From a virus, in the IMG/VR virus record IMGVR_UViG_3300032307_000968, positions 1-24,992 of that record: a DNA stretch of 24,992 bases, one strand, 5' to 3'. Made by a program: the position numbers and the translations under genes. The notes beneath the pieces were generated by a model. It was not told the DNA's origin and made no database searches. It saw only the letters and a list, made by a program, of their open reading frames with translations. This document shows positions 7,031-14,435 of the stretch, piece after piece (positions within the stretch are counted from its first letter, which is position 1; every line of letters begins with the position of its first letter).

Positions 7031-7483
7031 ATGAAAGAAGAAGCAATCATCAAAATGGAATTTCTCTTGACCCTCAATGACAACATTGTAGTTCAGAGAT
7101 TTTACAATGTGCGCAATTTTAATCCGCAGGCTCGTCACTCTTATGACCTAGCATACTTTATGAAACAAGTTGAAGATGACTTGGTTACTGACTTGAAGAT
7201 GAAAACTGTAATGTATATGATGGATAATCAAGAAGCTATCTATCTTGACCCAGAGATTCTTAATACCTCAAATACTGACGACCCAGAAAACTTCAATATG
7301 TATGTCAAATTGGCAGACGATGTTATTTTTCATAGAATTTTTGATGGAAAATTGTACCCCCCAAAAGTTCGTTACACCGTTGACGTGCGTCCTAGCTTGA
7401 AAAACATCCTCAAAGGATTGACTGACATTTTTTCAGCAGAAAATTTGTCTTACGAGTACATGGACTACGACCTATCTCGGTAA
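7031..7483 (+). CDS. Unknown protein between the 5' nuclease and helicase genes (150 aa)
   Basis: Function not recognised. It is a soluble mixed alpha/beta protein with an N-terminal beta-rich part (KMEFLLTLNDNIVVQRFYNV, residues 9-28), a helix (YDLAYFMKQVEDDLVTDLKM, 38-57), an acidic middle (TSNTDDPENFN) and a C-terminal part (PKVRYTVDVRPSLKNILKGL). There are no cysteines, nucleotide-binding motif or signal peptide. It starts 2 nt after the nuclease stop and 24 nt precede the helicase start, so it is co-expressed with replication genes. T4 has a helicase loader (gp59, 217 aa) and a recombination mediator (UvsY, 137 aa) not otherwise seen here, and this gene could fill one of those roles. No motif supports that beyond size and position. 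Confidence 0.75.
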   Translation: MKEEAIIKMEFLLTLNDNIVVQRFYNVRNFNPQARHSYDLAYFMKQVEDDLVTDLKMKTVMYMMDNQEAIYLDPEILNTSNTDDPENFNMYVKLADDVIFHRIFDGKLYPPKVRYTVDVRPSLKNILKGLTDIFSAENLSYEYMDYDLSR

Positions 7484-7507
7484 TATTTACTGAATACATT
7501 ACAGATT

Positions 7508-8890
7508 ATGACTAAGAATTTTGACTATCTAGGAAACACTTTTCAACTTCAACTACTCAACCAATTAATCTTAGATAAAGAATTCGCCCAGTCGATTATT
7601 GATGTTTTAGAACCATCTTACTTTGATAACAAGTATTTCAAACTTGTTATTCAAATGATAAGAGAGTACTACACAAAGTATCAGTCTACGCCAACTTATG
7701 ATACTCTTGACCAAATAGCTAAAGCAGAGATAAGCCAAGAGCTGGCACTCAAGATTGTTCTTGACACTTTGAAGCAAATTCAAGAAGCACCATTTGAAGG
7801 TGGTGTTTTTGTTCAAGAAAAAGCTTTGAAATTTTGTAAGCAGCAAGAACTTCAAAAAGCTATGGACAAGGCTCAAAAGATTATCACCAATGGTGATTTT
7901 GAGTCTTATGACCAAGTGGAAGGAATGGTTCGAGAAGCACTTCAAGTAGGTGAGAGAGAAACTGGAGTATTGGATGTATTCACTGGTTTGGATGATGTTC
8001 TGAACGATGATTACAGACATCCAATTCCCATGGGTATCGATGGCATTGACAGACTGTTAAAGGGCGGTTTAGCGAAAGGTGAGATTGGAGTTGTACTTGC
8101 ACCAACTGGCGTTGGTAAGACAACTTTGATGACCAAAATTGCTAACTCAGCATTTAGCATGGGTTACAATGTGTTACAGATTTTCTTCGAGGATAACCCA
8201 AAAATTATCCAACGAAAACATTTCACAATTTGGACGGGAATCGAACCTGATAATCTTTCACTACGAAAGGAAGAAGTTATGGATAAGATTGCTGAAATTC
8301 AGAATACGATGCCCAACAAACTGATATTGAAAAAGCTTCCGTCAGATACGATGACTATGGCACAAATCAAGAATCAGGTTCGTAAAATGATTGCCGATGG
8401 AACCAAAATTGACATGATTACCCTTGATTACATCGATTGTGTTGTTCCAGAGAACACCAAAAATGATGAATGGAAAGCTGAAGGTTCTGTTATGAGACAC
8501 TTTGAAGCAATGTGTCATGAACTTGGAATTGCCGGTTGGACAGCCACACAAGGTAACCGTTCATCAATTTCTTCTGAGGTAGTAACTACTGACCAAATGG
8601 GTGGTTCAATCAAGAAAGCTCAAGTAGGTCACGTAATCATTTCGGTTGCAAAAACTCTGCAGCAGAAAGAAATGAAACTTGCTACAATAGCAATCACCAA
8701 ATCCCGTCTTGGACAAGATGGTGTTGTATTTGAAAACTGTAAGTTTGACAATGAGTTGTTGATTATTGATACTGAATCTTCTGTGACCTTCTTAGGTTTT
8801 GAAGAACAGCAGGAACAACGCAAAAGTGATAGGGTCAAAGAGCTTATGGAAAAACGCAAGCTTAGAGAACAAACAAATAGTCCGATTTAA
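7508..8890 (+). CDS. Replicative DNA helicase, DnaB/gp41 family
   Basis: A hexameric 5'->3' helicase that unwinds the fork and carries the primase. At 460 aa it has the usual family length (T4 gp41 about 475). The N-terminal helical domain (about 1-110) begins as in DnaB-type proteins, with a short helix and a YF-x(3)-YF segment (38-44). A linker leads to the RecA-like motor domain, entered at GIDGIDRLLKGGLAKGEIGV (176-195). Walker A is APTGVGKTT (198-206), the FFEDN segment (226-230) carries the likely catalytic Glu, and Walker B is IDMITLDYID (301-310). TQGNR (347-351) is the sensor-like motif equivalent to SQLNR of DnaB. The basic, glutamine-rich C-terminus is typical. It lies between the 150-aa unknown and the ribonucleotide reductase genes in one transcription unit. 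Confidence 0.9.
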   Translation: MTKNFDYLGNTFQLQLLNQLILDKEFAQSIIDVLEPSYFDNKYFKLVIQMIREYYTKYQSTPTYDTLDQIAKAEISQELALKIVLDTLKQIQEAPFEGGVFVQEKALKFCKQQELQKAMDKAQKIITNGDFESYDQVEGMVREALQVGERETGVLDVFTGLDDVLNDDYRHPIPMGIDGIDRLLKGGLAKGEIGVVLAPTGVGKTTLMTKIANSAFSMGYNVLQIFFEDNPKIIQRKHFTIWTGIEPDNLSLRKEEVMDKIAEIQNTMPNKLILKKLPSDTMTMAQIKNQVRKMIADGTKIDMITLDYIDCVVPENTKNDEWKAEGSVMRHFEAMCHELGIAGWTATQGNRSSISSEVVTTDQMGGSIKKAQVGHVIISVAKTLQQKEMKLATIAITKSRLGQDGVVFENCKFDNELLIIDTESSVTFLGFEEQQEQRKSDRVKELMEKRKLREQTNSPI

Positions 8891-8920
8891 TTTAGCCATT
8901 AAAACTCAAATCTAAAACAA

Positions 8921-10201
8921 ATGAATACAACTGATATTGTTAGTTCAAGTGAACCCCGTTTTGTTATCAAACGCAGTGGTGATAAAGTCCCTTTCGAAGA
9001 GGACAAAATAAAAAATGCTATAATTAAAGCAATGCAATCAGTCGGTAAGGTAGACCCTGAAATGGCTGAGAAGATTGCTAGGATTACTAAGAAGGGTATT
9101 TTCAGAAATAATAAGATTGGAGTACCACATGTTGATGAAATTCATGACATGGTGGAAAACAAGTTAATGGACAATGGTTTGAATGACGTGGCTAAAGAGT
9201 ATATTATCTATCGCTCAAAGCACCAACCAAATATTTTCATGAAGAGAATTAACCTTAAGCCCTACGAATATCCAGCACTTGTAGAATACGTTGATGCTAT
9301 TCGTCATTCATATTGGGTTCACACTGAGTTCAATTTCACTTCTGATATCCAGGATTTCATGGTGCATCTGAATGAAAAAGAGAAGATGGCAGTACAACGT
9401 GCAATGCTTGCAATCTCACAAATCGAGATTGCGGTAAAAACTTTCTGGGGTGATATCTACAAGAGATTACCCAAACCAGAAATCGGAAGTGTTGGTGCAA
9501 CCTTTGCAGAATCTGAAGTGCGACATGCTGATGCATACTCACACCTACTACAGTTGTTGGGATTGAATGGAGAATTTGAAAACTTACTTGAAGTTCCTGC
9601 AATCCGTAGACGAATCAAATATTTGGAAAAATCTATCTCCGGCTCAAAGGCTGTGGAAAACCAAGATTACTTTGAATCAGTTGTATTGTTTTCAATGTTT
9701 GTTGAAAACGTTTCACTCTTCTCGCAATTCCTGGTAATTATGTCTTTTAACAAACATAAGAATGTGTTGAAAGGTATTAGTAACGCAGTTGAGGCAACTT
9801 CAAAGGAAGAGAATATTCACGCTGAGTTTGGTTTTGACCTGGTTAATCTAATCAAAAAAGAAAACCCAAACTGGTGGACACCAGAATTAGTTGAAGATTT
9901 GATTCAAGCAACCAAAGAAGCTTTTGAAGCTGAATCAGAAATCGTTGAATGGATTTTTGAAAAGGGTGATTTGGATTTCCTTTCAAAAGCACAAACAATT
10001 GAATTCATCAAACACCGTTTTAACGTTTCTTTGAATTCGATTGACATTGAGAATGTTTTTGAAGTCAACGAGAAACTCTTGGAAACTACCGAATGGTTTG
10101 ATGATGAAATTCTCACAACAAAACACACTGACTTTTTTAACAAGCGTAGTATTAATTACAGTAAAAAATCAAAATCTATTACGCTTAACGATTTATTTTA
10201 A
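8921..10201 (+). CDS. nrdB: Ribonucleotide reductase beta subunit with N-terminal ATP-cone
   Basis: The small subunit generates the radical used by the large subunit to reduce ribonucleotides to deoxyribonucleotides. Residues 14-104 form an ATP-cone (FVIKRSGDKVPFEEDKI at the start, YIIYRSKH at the end), a domain normally carried by the large subunit. The ferritin-like domain follows with likely metal ligands Glu169, Glu199 and His202 in ESEVRHADAY, Glu262 in FVENVSLF, and Glu297 and His300 in EENIH. Tyr206 stands four residues after His202, where the radical tyrosine of class Ia enzymes lies (E-x2-H-x3-Y). The C-terminus (TLNDLF) is the expected large-subunit docking tail. At 426 aa it is longer than usual by the size of the cone. 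ATP-cone NrdB proteins are known from flavobacteria, where the cone switches activity by changing beta oligomerisation. nrdA follows 24 nt downstream. Confidence 0.92.
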   Translation: MNTTDIVSSSEPRFVIKRSGDKVPFEEDKIKNAIIKAMQSVGKVDPEMAEKIARITKKGIFRNNKIGVPHVDEIHDMVENKLMDNGLNDVAKEYIIYRSKHQPNIFMKRINLKPYEYPALVEYVDAIRHSYWVHTEFNFTSDIQDFMVHLNEKEKMAVQRAMLAISQIEIAVKTFWGDIYKRLPKPEIGSVGATFAESEVRHADAYSHLLQLLGLNGEFENLLEVPAIRRRIKYLEKSISGSKAVENQDYFESVVLFSMFVENVSLFSQFLVIMSFNKHKNVLKGISNAVEATSKEENIHAEFGFDLVNLIKKENPNWWTPELVEDLIQATKEAFEAESEIVEWIFEKGDLDFLSKAQTIEFIKHRFNVSLNSIDIENVFEVNEKLLETTEWFDDEILTTKHTDFFNKRSINYSKKSKSITLNDLF

Positions 10202-10225
10202 TTTAAAAACAACGACAATAACAAT

Positions 10226-11932
10226 ATGGAAAATAGAGAACCTTTTGACTGGATTAATGATGAGTCAATTACATTCCTCCGACGAGGATATTTGAGTGAG
10301 GGTGAGCAACCCTTAGAACGAATAAGAACAATCGCTGAACATGCTGAAAAGATTTTGGGGATTGATGGATTTGCTGATAAATTCTACGACTACATGGGTA
10401 AAGGATGGTATTCACTGTCTTCTCCTGTGTGGGCAAACTTTGGAAAAAAGCGTGGATTACCTGTAAGTTGTTTCGGTTCAAATATTGGCGACAACATTGA
10501 GTCAATTCTTTACACTCAAGCTGAAGTCGGTGAGATGAGTAAAATGGGGGGTGGAACATCCGGTTATTTTGGAAACATTCGTGGTAGAGGTGCTGAAATT
10601 ACAGATAATGGTCACGCACCTGGCTCTGTACACTTCATGAATTTGTTTCAAAGTGTTGTTGATAACATTTCACAAGGTTCAACTCGTCGTGGACGATTCT
10701 CCCCTTACCTTCCAGTTGAACACCCAGACATCATGGAGTTTTTGGAAATTGGTACCGAAGGTTTTCCTATCCAAGATTTGACCCATGCTGTAACGGTATC
10801 TGACCAATTCATGGAAGAAATGATTGCTGGAGACAAAAAGAAACGAGCTATTTGGGCTAAAGTAATTCAACGTAGAGGTGAAATTGGTTATCCATACATT
10901 ATGTTCTCTGATACAATGAACAACAAGGCACCAGAGGTCTATCAAGAAAAAGGGATGAAGATTTATAACTCAAATCTTTGTTCGGAGATTGCACTTCACA
11001 ACTCAGAAGAAGAATCTTTTGTTTGTGTTCTATCTTCAATGAATGTTTTGCACTACGACGAGTGGAAAGATACTGATGCGGTTGAAATGATGATTTATTT
11101 CTTGGATGCTGTTGTTACTGAATTTATTGAAAAAATTGATGCTATTAGAAATAGTGGTACAATTGAAGGACAACGTGCATTCTTTTATCTAGAAAAAGCA
11201 TACAACTTTGCAAAGAGACAACGTGCTCTTGGTTTGGGAGTTTTGGGATGGCATTCATTGCTGCAATCCAAAGGGTTACCATTTGATTGTCGTGATACTG
11301 CTAGATTGAATGTCGAAGTATTCAAACTCATCAAAGAAAAATCGTACAAGGCATCTGCTGAACTTGCACAGATGTTTGGTGAACCTGAAACTTTGGTTGG
11401 TTATGGTCGTAGAAATGTTACTTTGAATGCAATCGCACCAACAACTTCATCAGCGTTCATTCTTGGACAAGTTTCACAATCAATCGAACCTATTTGGTCA
11501 AATTGTTATGTGAAGGACGTTGCTAAACTAAAAGTGACCATCAAAAATCCTGTGTTGAAAAACCTTCTCGCTAGTATGGGAAAAGACACCAAGACAACTT
11601 GGGACAGTATCAAAAAGAATGATGGTTCAGTTCAGCACTTGGAATTCTTGACTGATGAACAAAAAGAGGTCTTCAGAACTTTTGCTGAAGTAAACCAATC
11701 AGCAATTATCAATCAAGCGGCTATCCGACAAGATTTTATTGACCAGGCTCAATCCTTGAACCTTATGGTTTCTCCGGATATGCCTACAAAAGACGTTAAT
11801 AAGCTTTTGGTAGATGCATGGCAGTTGGGAGTTAAAACTCTTTATTACCAACATTCAATGAACTCAGCTCAAGCATTTGCTAGAAAGAAATTGAATGTAA
11901 ATGACTTGCACTGCGCATCATGTGAGGCATAA
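10226..11932 (+). CDS. nrdA: Ribonucleotide reductase alpha subunit lacking an ATP-cone
   Basis: The catalytic large subunit. Visible active-site residues are Cys82 in PVSCFG and Cys267 in FVCVLSSMN (the redox pair), Asn250, Cys252 and Glu254 in SNLCSEI (radical cysteine with its Asn/Glu), the tyrosine dyad Tyr540-Tyr541 in TLYYQHSMN for radical transfer, and CASC (563-566) near the C-terminus for re-reduction by thioredoxin or glutaredoxin. GGGTSGYFGNIRGRG (108-122) and GSTRRGRFSPYLPVEHPDI (151-169) are family signatures. At 568 aa it is far shorter than T4 NrdA (754). The missing part is chiefly the N-terminal ATP-cone, because residue 1 lies just before the first helix of the catalytic domain. 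Overall activity control would come from the cone on the partner NrdB. The gene ends at a strong terminator. Confidence 0.94.
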   Translation: MENREPFDWINDESITFLRRGYLSEGEQPLERIRTIAEHAEKILGIDGFADKFYDYMGKGWYSLSSPVWANFGKKRGLPVSCFGSNIGDNIESILYTQAEVGEMSKMGGGTSGYFGNIRGRGAEITDNGHAPGSVHFMNLFQSVVDNISQGSTRRGRFSPYLPVEHPDIMEFLEIGTEGFPIQDLTHAVTVSDQFMEEMIAGDKKKRAIWAKVIQRRGEIGYPYIMFSDTMNNKAPEVYQEKGMKIYNSNLCSEIALHNSEEESFVCVLSSMNVLHYDEWKDTDAVEMMIYFLDAVVTEFIEKIDAIRNSGTIEGQRAFFYLEKAYNFAKRQRALGLGVLGWHSLLQSKGLPFDCRDTARLNVEVFKLIKEKSYKASAELAQMFGEPETLVGYGRRNVTLNAIAPTTSSAFILGQVSQSIEPIWSNCYVKDVAKLKVTIKNPVLKNLLASMGKDTKTTWDSIKKNDGSVQHLEFLTDEQKEVFRTFAEVNQSAIINQAAIRQDFIDQAQSLNLMVSPDMPTKDVNKLLVDAWQLGVKTLYYQHSMNSAQAFARKKLNVNDLHCASCEA

Positions 11933-11960
11933 ATAAAGGTTTAATACCTTAATGAATGAA

Positions 11961-11990
11961 AAACCCAACAAAGAACTTGTTGGGTTTTTT
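11961..11990 (+). terminator. Strong intrinsic terminator after nrdA
   Basis: CCCAACAA (11964-11971) pairs with TTGTTGGG (11977-11984) around a 5-nt loop (AGAAC). Flanking AAA (11961-11963) can pair with the first Ts of a run of six T residues (11985-11990). A small hairpin (AAGGT 11936-11940 with ACCTT 11946-11950) precedes it. It separates the replication/nucleotide unit from the baseplate operon. Confidence 0.92.
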
Positions 11991-12014
11991 CATTTCTTAT
12001 AAAAATTTTCAAGG

Positions 12015-12022
12015 TATATTTA
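12015..12022 (+). promoter_or_regulatory. Candidate promoter box of the baseplate operon
   Basis: TATATTTA matches the Bacteroidota -7 box TAnnTTTG at 7 of 8 positions and is the same octamer found at 2809-2816. A promoter is expected here because a strong terminator lies just upstream. No good -33 element is seen (TTTC at 11993-11996 is the nearest). The distance to the ATG at 12029 is so short that the transcript would be almost leaderless. Confidence 0.35.
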
Positions 12023-12028
12023 TGTGAT

Positions 12029-12499
12029 ATGGCAGATGGTGTTACATATGGTTTAGCGTTTCCCTTTGAAAACTCCAATAAAGGAGATTATCTATTATTG
12101 ACAGAAACGCAATTTGCACAAATAAGAAGTGACCTAATTCACTTGTTACTAACAAGAAAAGGTTCTCGATACTATCTCCCAACATTTGGCACTAGGTTAT
12201 ATGAATTTCTATTTGAACCTTTTGACGGTTTAACCTTTGATGCTATTGAAGCAGACATAAGAGATTCGGTTCAACAATTTATGCCAAACTTACTTATAAA
12301 CAATATTACAATTGAACCTGCAGACCCTTCTGAAGAAGTTCCACTTGCAAGAGGTGAAAGTATTCCAGGACAAGCGAAGGATAATGTTTTCCGTGTTCCT
12401 GGAAAAGGGACATCGGAGTATACAGCAAAAGTTAAAATTGATTATGCTGTAGATAATAACACTTTCGCACAAAGTGATTTTGTTATCTTGAATATTTAA
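12029..12499 (+). CDS. Baseplate wedge subunit, gp25-like
   Basis: A member of the GPW/gp25 lysozyme-like fold family, which forms part of the wedge core joining the baseplate to the sheath. Family features are the N-terminal GLAFPFENS segment (residues 8-16), the helix DLIHLLLTRKGSRYYLPTFG (35-54) with the typical L-L-x-T-x-x-G-x-R-x-x-P-x-F-G pattern, and the following LYEFLFEPFD (57-66). The C-terminal half is beta-rich and carries an insert with Pro/Gly (about 98-128) not expected in the minimal 130-aa T4 protein. It is not an enzyme despite the family name. The start ATG at 12029 follows the terminator and promoter candidate by a few bases. The gp6-like gene starts 6 nt after its stop, as fits co-assembly of both in the wedge. 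Confidence 0.85.
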   Translation: MADGVTYGLAFPFENSNKGDYLLLTETQFAQIRSDLIHLLLTRKGSRYYLPTFGTRLYEFLFEPFDGLTFDAIEADIRDSVQQFMPNLLINNITIEPADPSEEVPLARGESIPGQAKDNVFRVPGKGTSEYTAKVKIDYAVDNNTFAQSDFVILNI

Positions 12500-12505
12500 C
12501 AATAT

Positions 12506-14344
12506 ATGGCTACAAACAGAATATCCTACACTGCTAGGGATTACGAAAGCATCAGAGTTGAATTACAAAACTATGTAAGAACATACTATCCTGAATTGAT
12601 TCAGGATTTCAACGATGCTTCAGTATTTTCTGTTTTTCTTGATTTGAACGCTGCAATTGCGGACAACCTACATTACAATATCGACAGAAGTATTCAGGAA
12701 ACAGTCCTGCAATATGCCCAGCAAAGGTCCTCAATATACAATATAGCCAGAACATACGGTCTTAAAGTTCCCGGACAAAGACCTTCAGTTGCTTTAGTTG
12801 ATTATTCAATTACTGTTCCTGCTTTTGGGGACAAGGAAGATGAAAGATACTTAGGTATTCTCACTCGTGGTTCACAGGTTTTTGGTGCTGGTATTGCATT
12901 TGAAAACCAAAACGATGTTGATTTTGCTTCCCCATATAACAGTTCGGGATTTCCAAACAGAACAAAAATTCCTAACTTCGATGCTAACGGAAACTTAATT
13001 AACTATACAATAACCAAAAGAGAATTGGTTGTTAATGGTATAACAAAAGTTTTCAAAAGAGTTATCAATCCAGCCGACGTTAGACCTTTCTACGAATTGT
13101 TTCTTCCTGAGAAAAACGTTTTGGGGATAACAAGTGTACTTCTGAAATCGGGAACTAACTATACCAACGTACCAACAGCATCAGAATTTATTGGTTTAGA
13201 AAATAGATGGTTAGAGGTTGATGCTTTAGCCGAAGATAGAGTTTTCATTGAAGACCCAACAAAAGTCTCTGACCAGCCAGGAATTAAAGTAGGAAGATAC
13301 GTTCAAACAAACAGTCGTTTCATTACGGAATTTACTCCAGAAGGATTTTTGAAAATGACTTTTGGTGGAGGTACAACTTCAGCTCAAGATAGTTTGAATG
13401 CTTTCACAAATCTGGGGGTTCCAGTTAACATCCAATCGTTGAGTAATAACTTCTCGCTAGGGTCGACACTAGCACCAAACTCAACACTATTTGTACAATA
13501 CAGAATAGGTGGGGGATTAGCTACAAACATAGGGACAAACGTTATTAACCAAGTTGGTACTGTATCATTCTTTGTTAATGGACCTTCACAAACCATTAAC
13601 TCTGCTGTAATCAACTCACTAAGGTGTAATAACCCAACGGCAGCCATAGGTGGTTCAAATGTTCCCACAACCGAAGAAGTTAGAAACTATGTTAGTTTTA
13701 ACTTTTCAGCTCAAAAAAGAGCCGTTACAGTTAATGATTATGAGTCTTTACTTCGCAACATGCCAAGTCAATTTGGTGCACCAGCAAAAGTGTCAATTAC
13801 AGAAAACAACAACAAAATCCTAATCAATTTACTATCTTTTGACACCTCAGGTAAATTGACAAACATTGTATCAAATACCCTAAAACAAAACGTTGCAAAT
13901 TACCTCTCTAACTATCGAATGATTAACGATTACATTCAGGTAACCACCGCGAACGTGATTGACCTTGGGGTTGAAATTTCAGTTGTTCTTGATGCCACCC
14001 AAAATTCTGGTCAAGTTGTTTCTGAGATTGTTAACCGAGTGTCTGAATATTTTAATCCAATCGGAAGAGAGTTAGGGCAGAACGTATATTTGTCGCAACT
14101 AAGAAGTATTGTTCAGAATCAAATAGGGGTTATTACGGTAACTGATATTGTAATTTCAAATAAAGTGGGGGGTCAGTATTCCGGAGCTGAAACATCAATG
14201 GCTTATTCAGACCCAGAATTGAAAATTATTGCTCCTGTTGATGATACAATCTTTGCTGAGCCAGACCAAATCTACCAAGTTAGATATCCTCAAAAAGATA
14301 TTGTAGTAAGAGTTAAGAATTTACAGAACGTATCTTTTACTTAA
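12506..14344 (+). CDS. Baseplate wedge protein, gp6-like
   Basis: Forms the inner ring or fork of the baseplate wedge together with the gp25-like protein. The first 95 residues match the conserved gp6 opening: YTARDYESIRVELQNYV (8-24), YYPELIQDFNDASVFSVFLD (27-46), the DNLHYNIDRSIQE helix (53-65) and RSSIYNIARTYGLKVPG (73-89). Middle beta-rich domains follow. The C-terminal part (about 385-510) has EEVRNYVSFNFSAQKRAVTV and NDYESLLRNMP, typical of the J/gp6 dimerisation region. Its 612 aa compares with 660 in T4 gp6. It lies directly after the gp25-like gene with a 6-nt gap and an A/T-only leader. Assignment rests on local motifs and gene order and is fairly secure. Confidence 0.85.
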   Translation: MATNRISYTARDYESIRVELQNYVRTYYPELIQDFNDASVFSVFLDLNAAIADNLHYNIDRSIQETVLQYAQQRSSIYNIARTYGLKVPGQRPSVALVDYSITVPAFGDKEDERYLGILTRGSQVFGAGIAFENQNDVDFASPYNSSGFPNRTKIPNFDANGNLINYTITKRELVVNGITKVFKRVINPADVRPFYELFLPEKNVLGITSVLLKSGTNYTNVPTASEFIGLENRWLEVDALAEDRVFIEDPTKVSDQPGIKVGRYVQTNSRFITEFTPEGFLKMTFGGGTTSAQDSLNAFTNLGVPVNIQSLSNNFSLGSTLAPNSTLFVQYRIGGGLATNIGTNVINQVGTVSFFVNGPSQTINSAVINSLRCNNPTAAIGGSNVPTTEEVRNYVSFNFSAQKRAVTVNDYESLLRNMPSQFGAPAKVSITENNNKILINLLSFDTSGKLTNIVSNTLKQNVANYLSNYRMINDYIQVTTANVIDLGVEISVVLDATQNSGQVVSEIVNRVSEYFNPIGRELGQNVYLSQLRSIVQNQIGVITVTDIVISNKVGGQYSGAETSMAYSDPELKIIAPVDDTIFAEPDQIYQVRYPQKDIVVRVKNLQNVSFT

Positions 14345-14370
14345 CATCTTTATTTAATTTTCATACCGGG

Positions 14371-14378
14371 TATATTTT
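14371..14378 (+). promoter_or_regulatory. Candidate -7 box before the 1667-aa gene
   Basis: TATATTTT matches TAnnTTTG at 7 of 8 positions, in the 91-nt gap after the gp6-like gene. A start near 14384 would give a leader of about 52 nt that contains the hairpin at 14389-14408. The -33 element is weak (CTTT at 14348-14351). Confidence 0.3.
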
Positions 14379-14388
14379 GATTAGGAAA

Positions 14389-14421
14389 GTGTTTTTGAAA
14401 AAAAACACCATAAATATTTAT
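14389..14421 (+). promoter_or_regulatory. Leader hairpin with GAAA loop and adjoining palindrome
   Basis: GTGTTTTT (14389-14396) pairs with AAAAACAC (14401-14408) around GAAA (14397-14400). No T run follows, so it does not look like a terminator. Directly after it, ATAAATATTTAT (14410-14421) is a perfect 12-nt palindrome. Read with the base before it, CATAAATA (14409-14416) matches the T4 late promoter TATAAATA at 7 of 8 positions, 20 nt before the ATG at 14436. It could be a late promoter, an RNA-stability element or both. Confidence 0.4.
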
Positions 14422-14435
14422 CATTAAAACCTTGA

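Noticed and set aside
7607-8020. 137-aa open frame on the minus strand
   Set aside because: It is antisense to the helicase gene and has no family pattern; its composition is that of a reverse-strand shadow.
11928-11935. CATAAATA as a T4-like late promoter
   Set aside because: It overlaps the nrdA stop codon and is followed at once by the terminator, so it would drive no gene.
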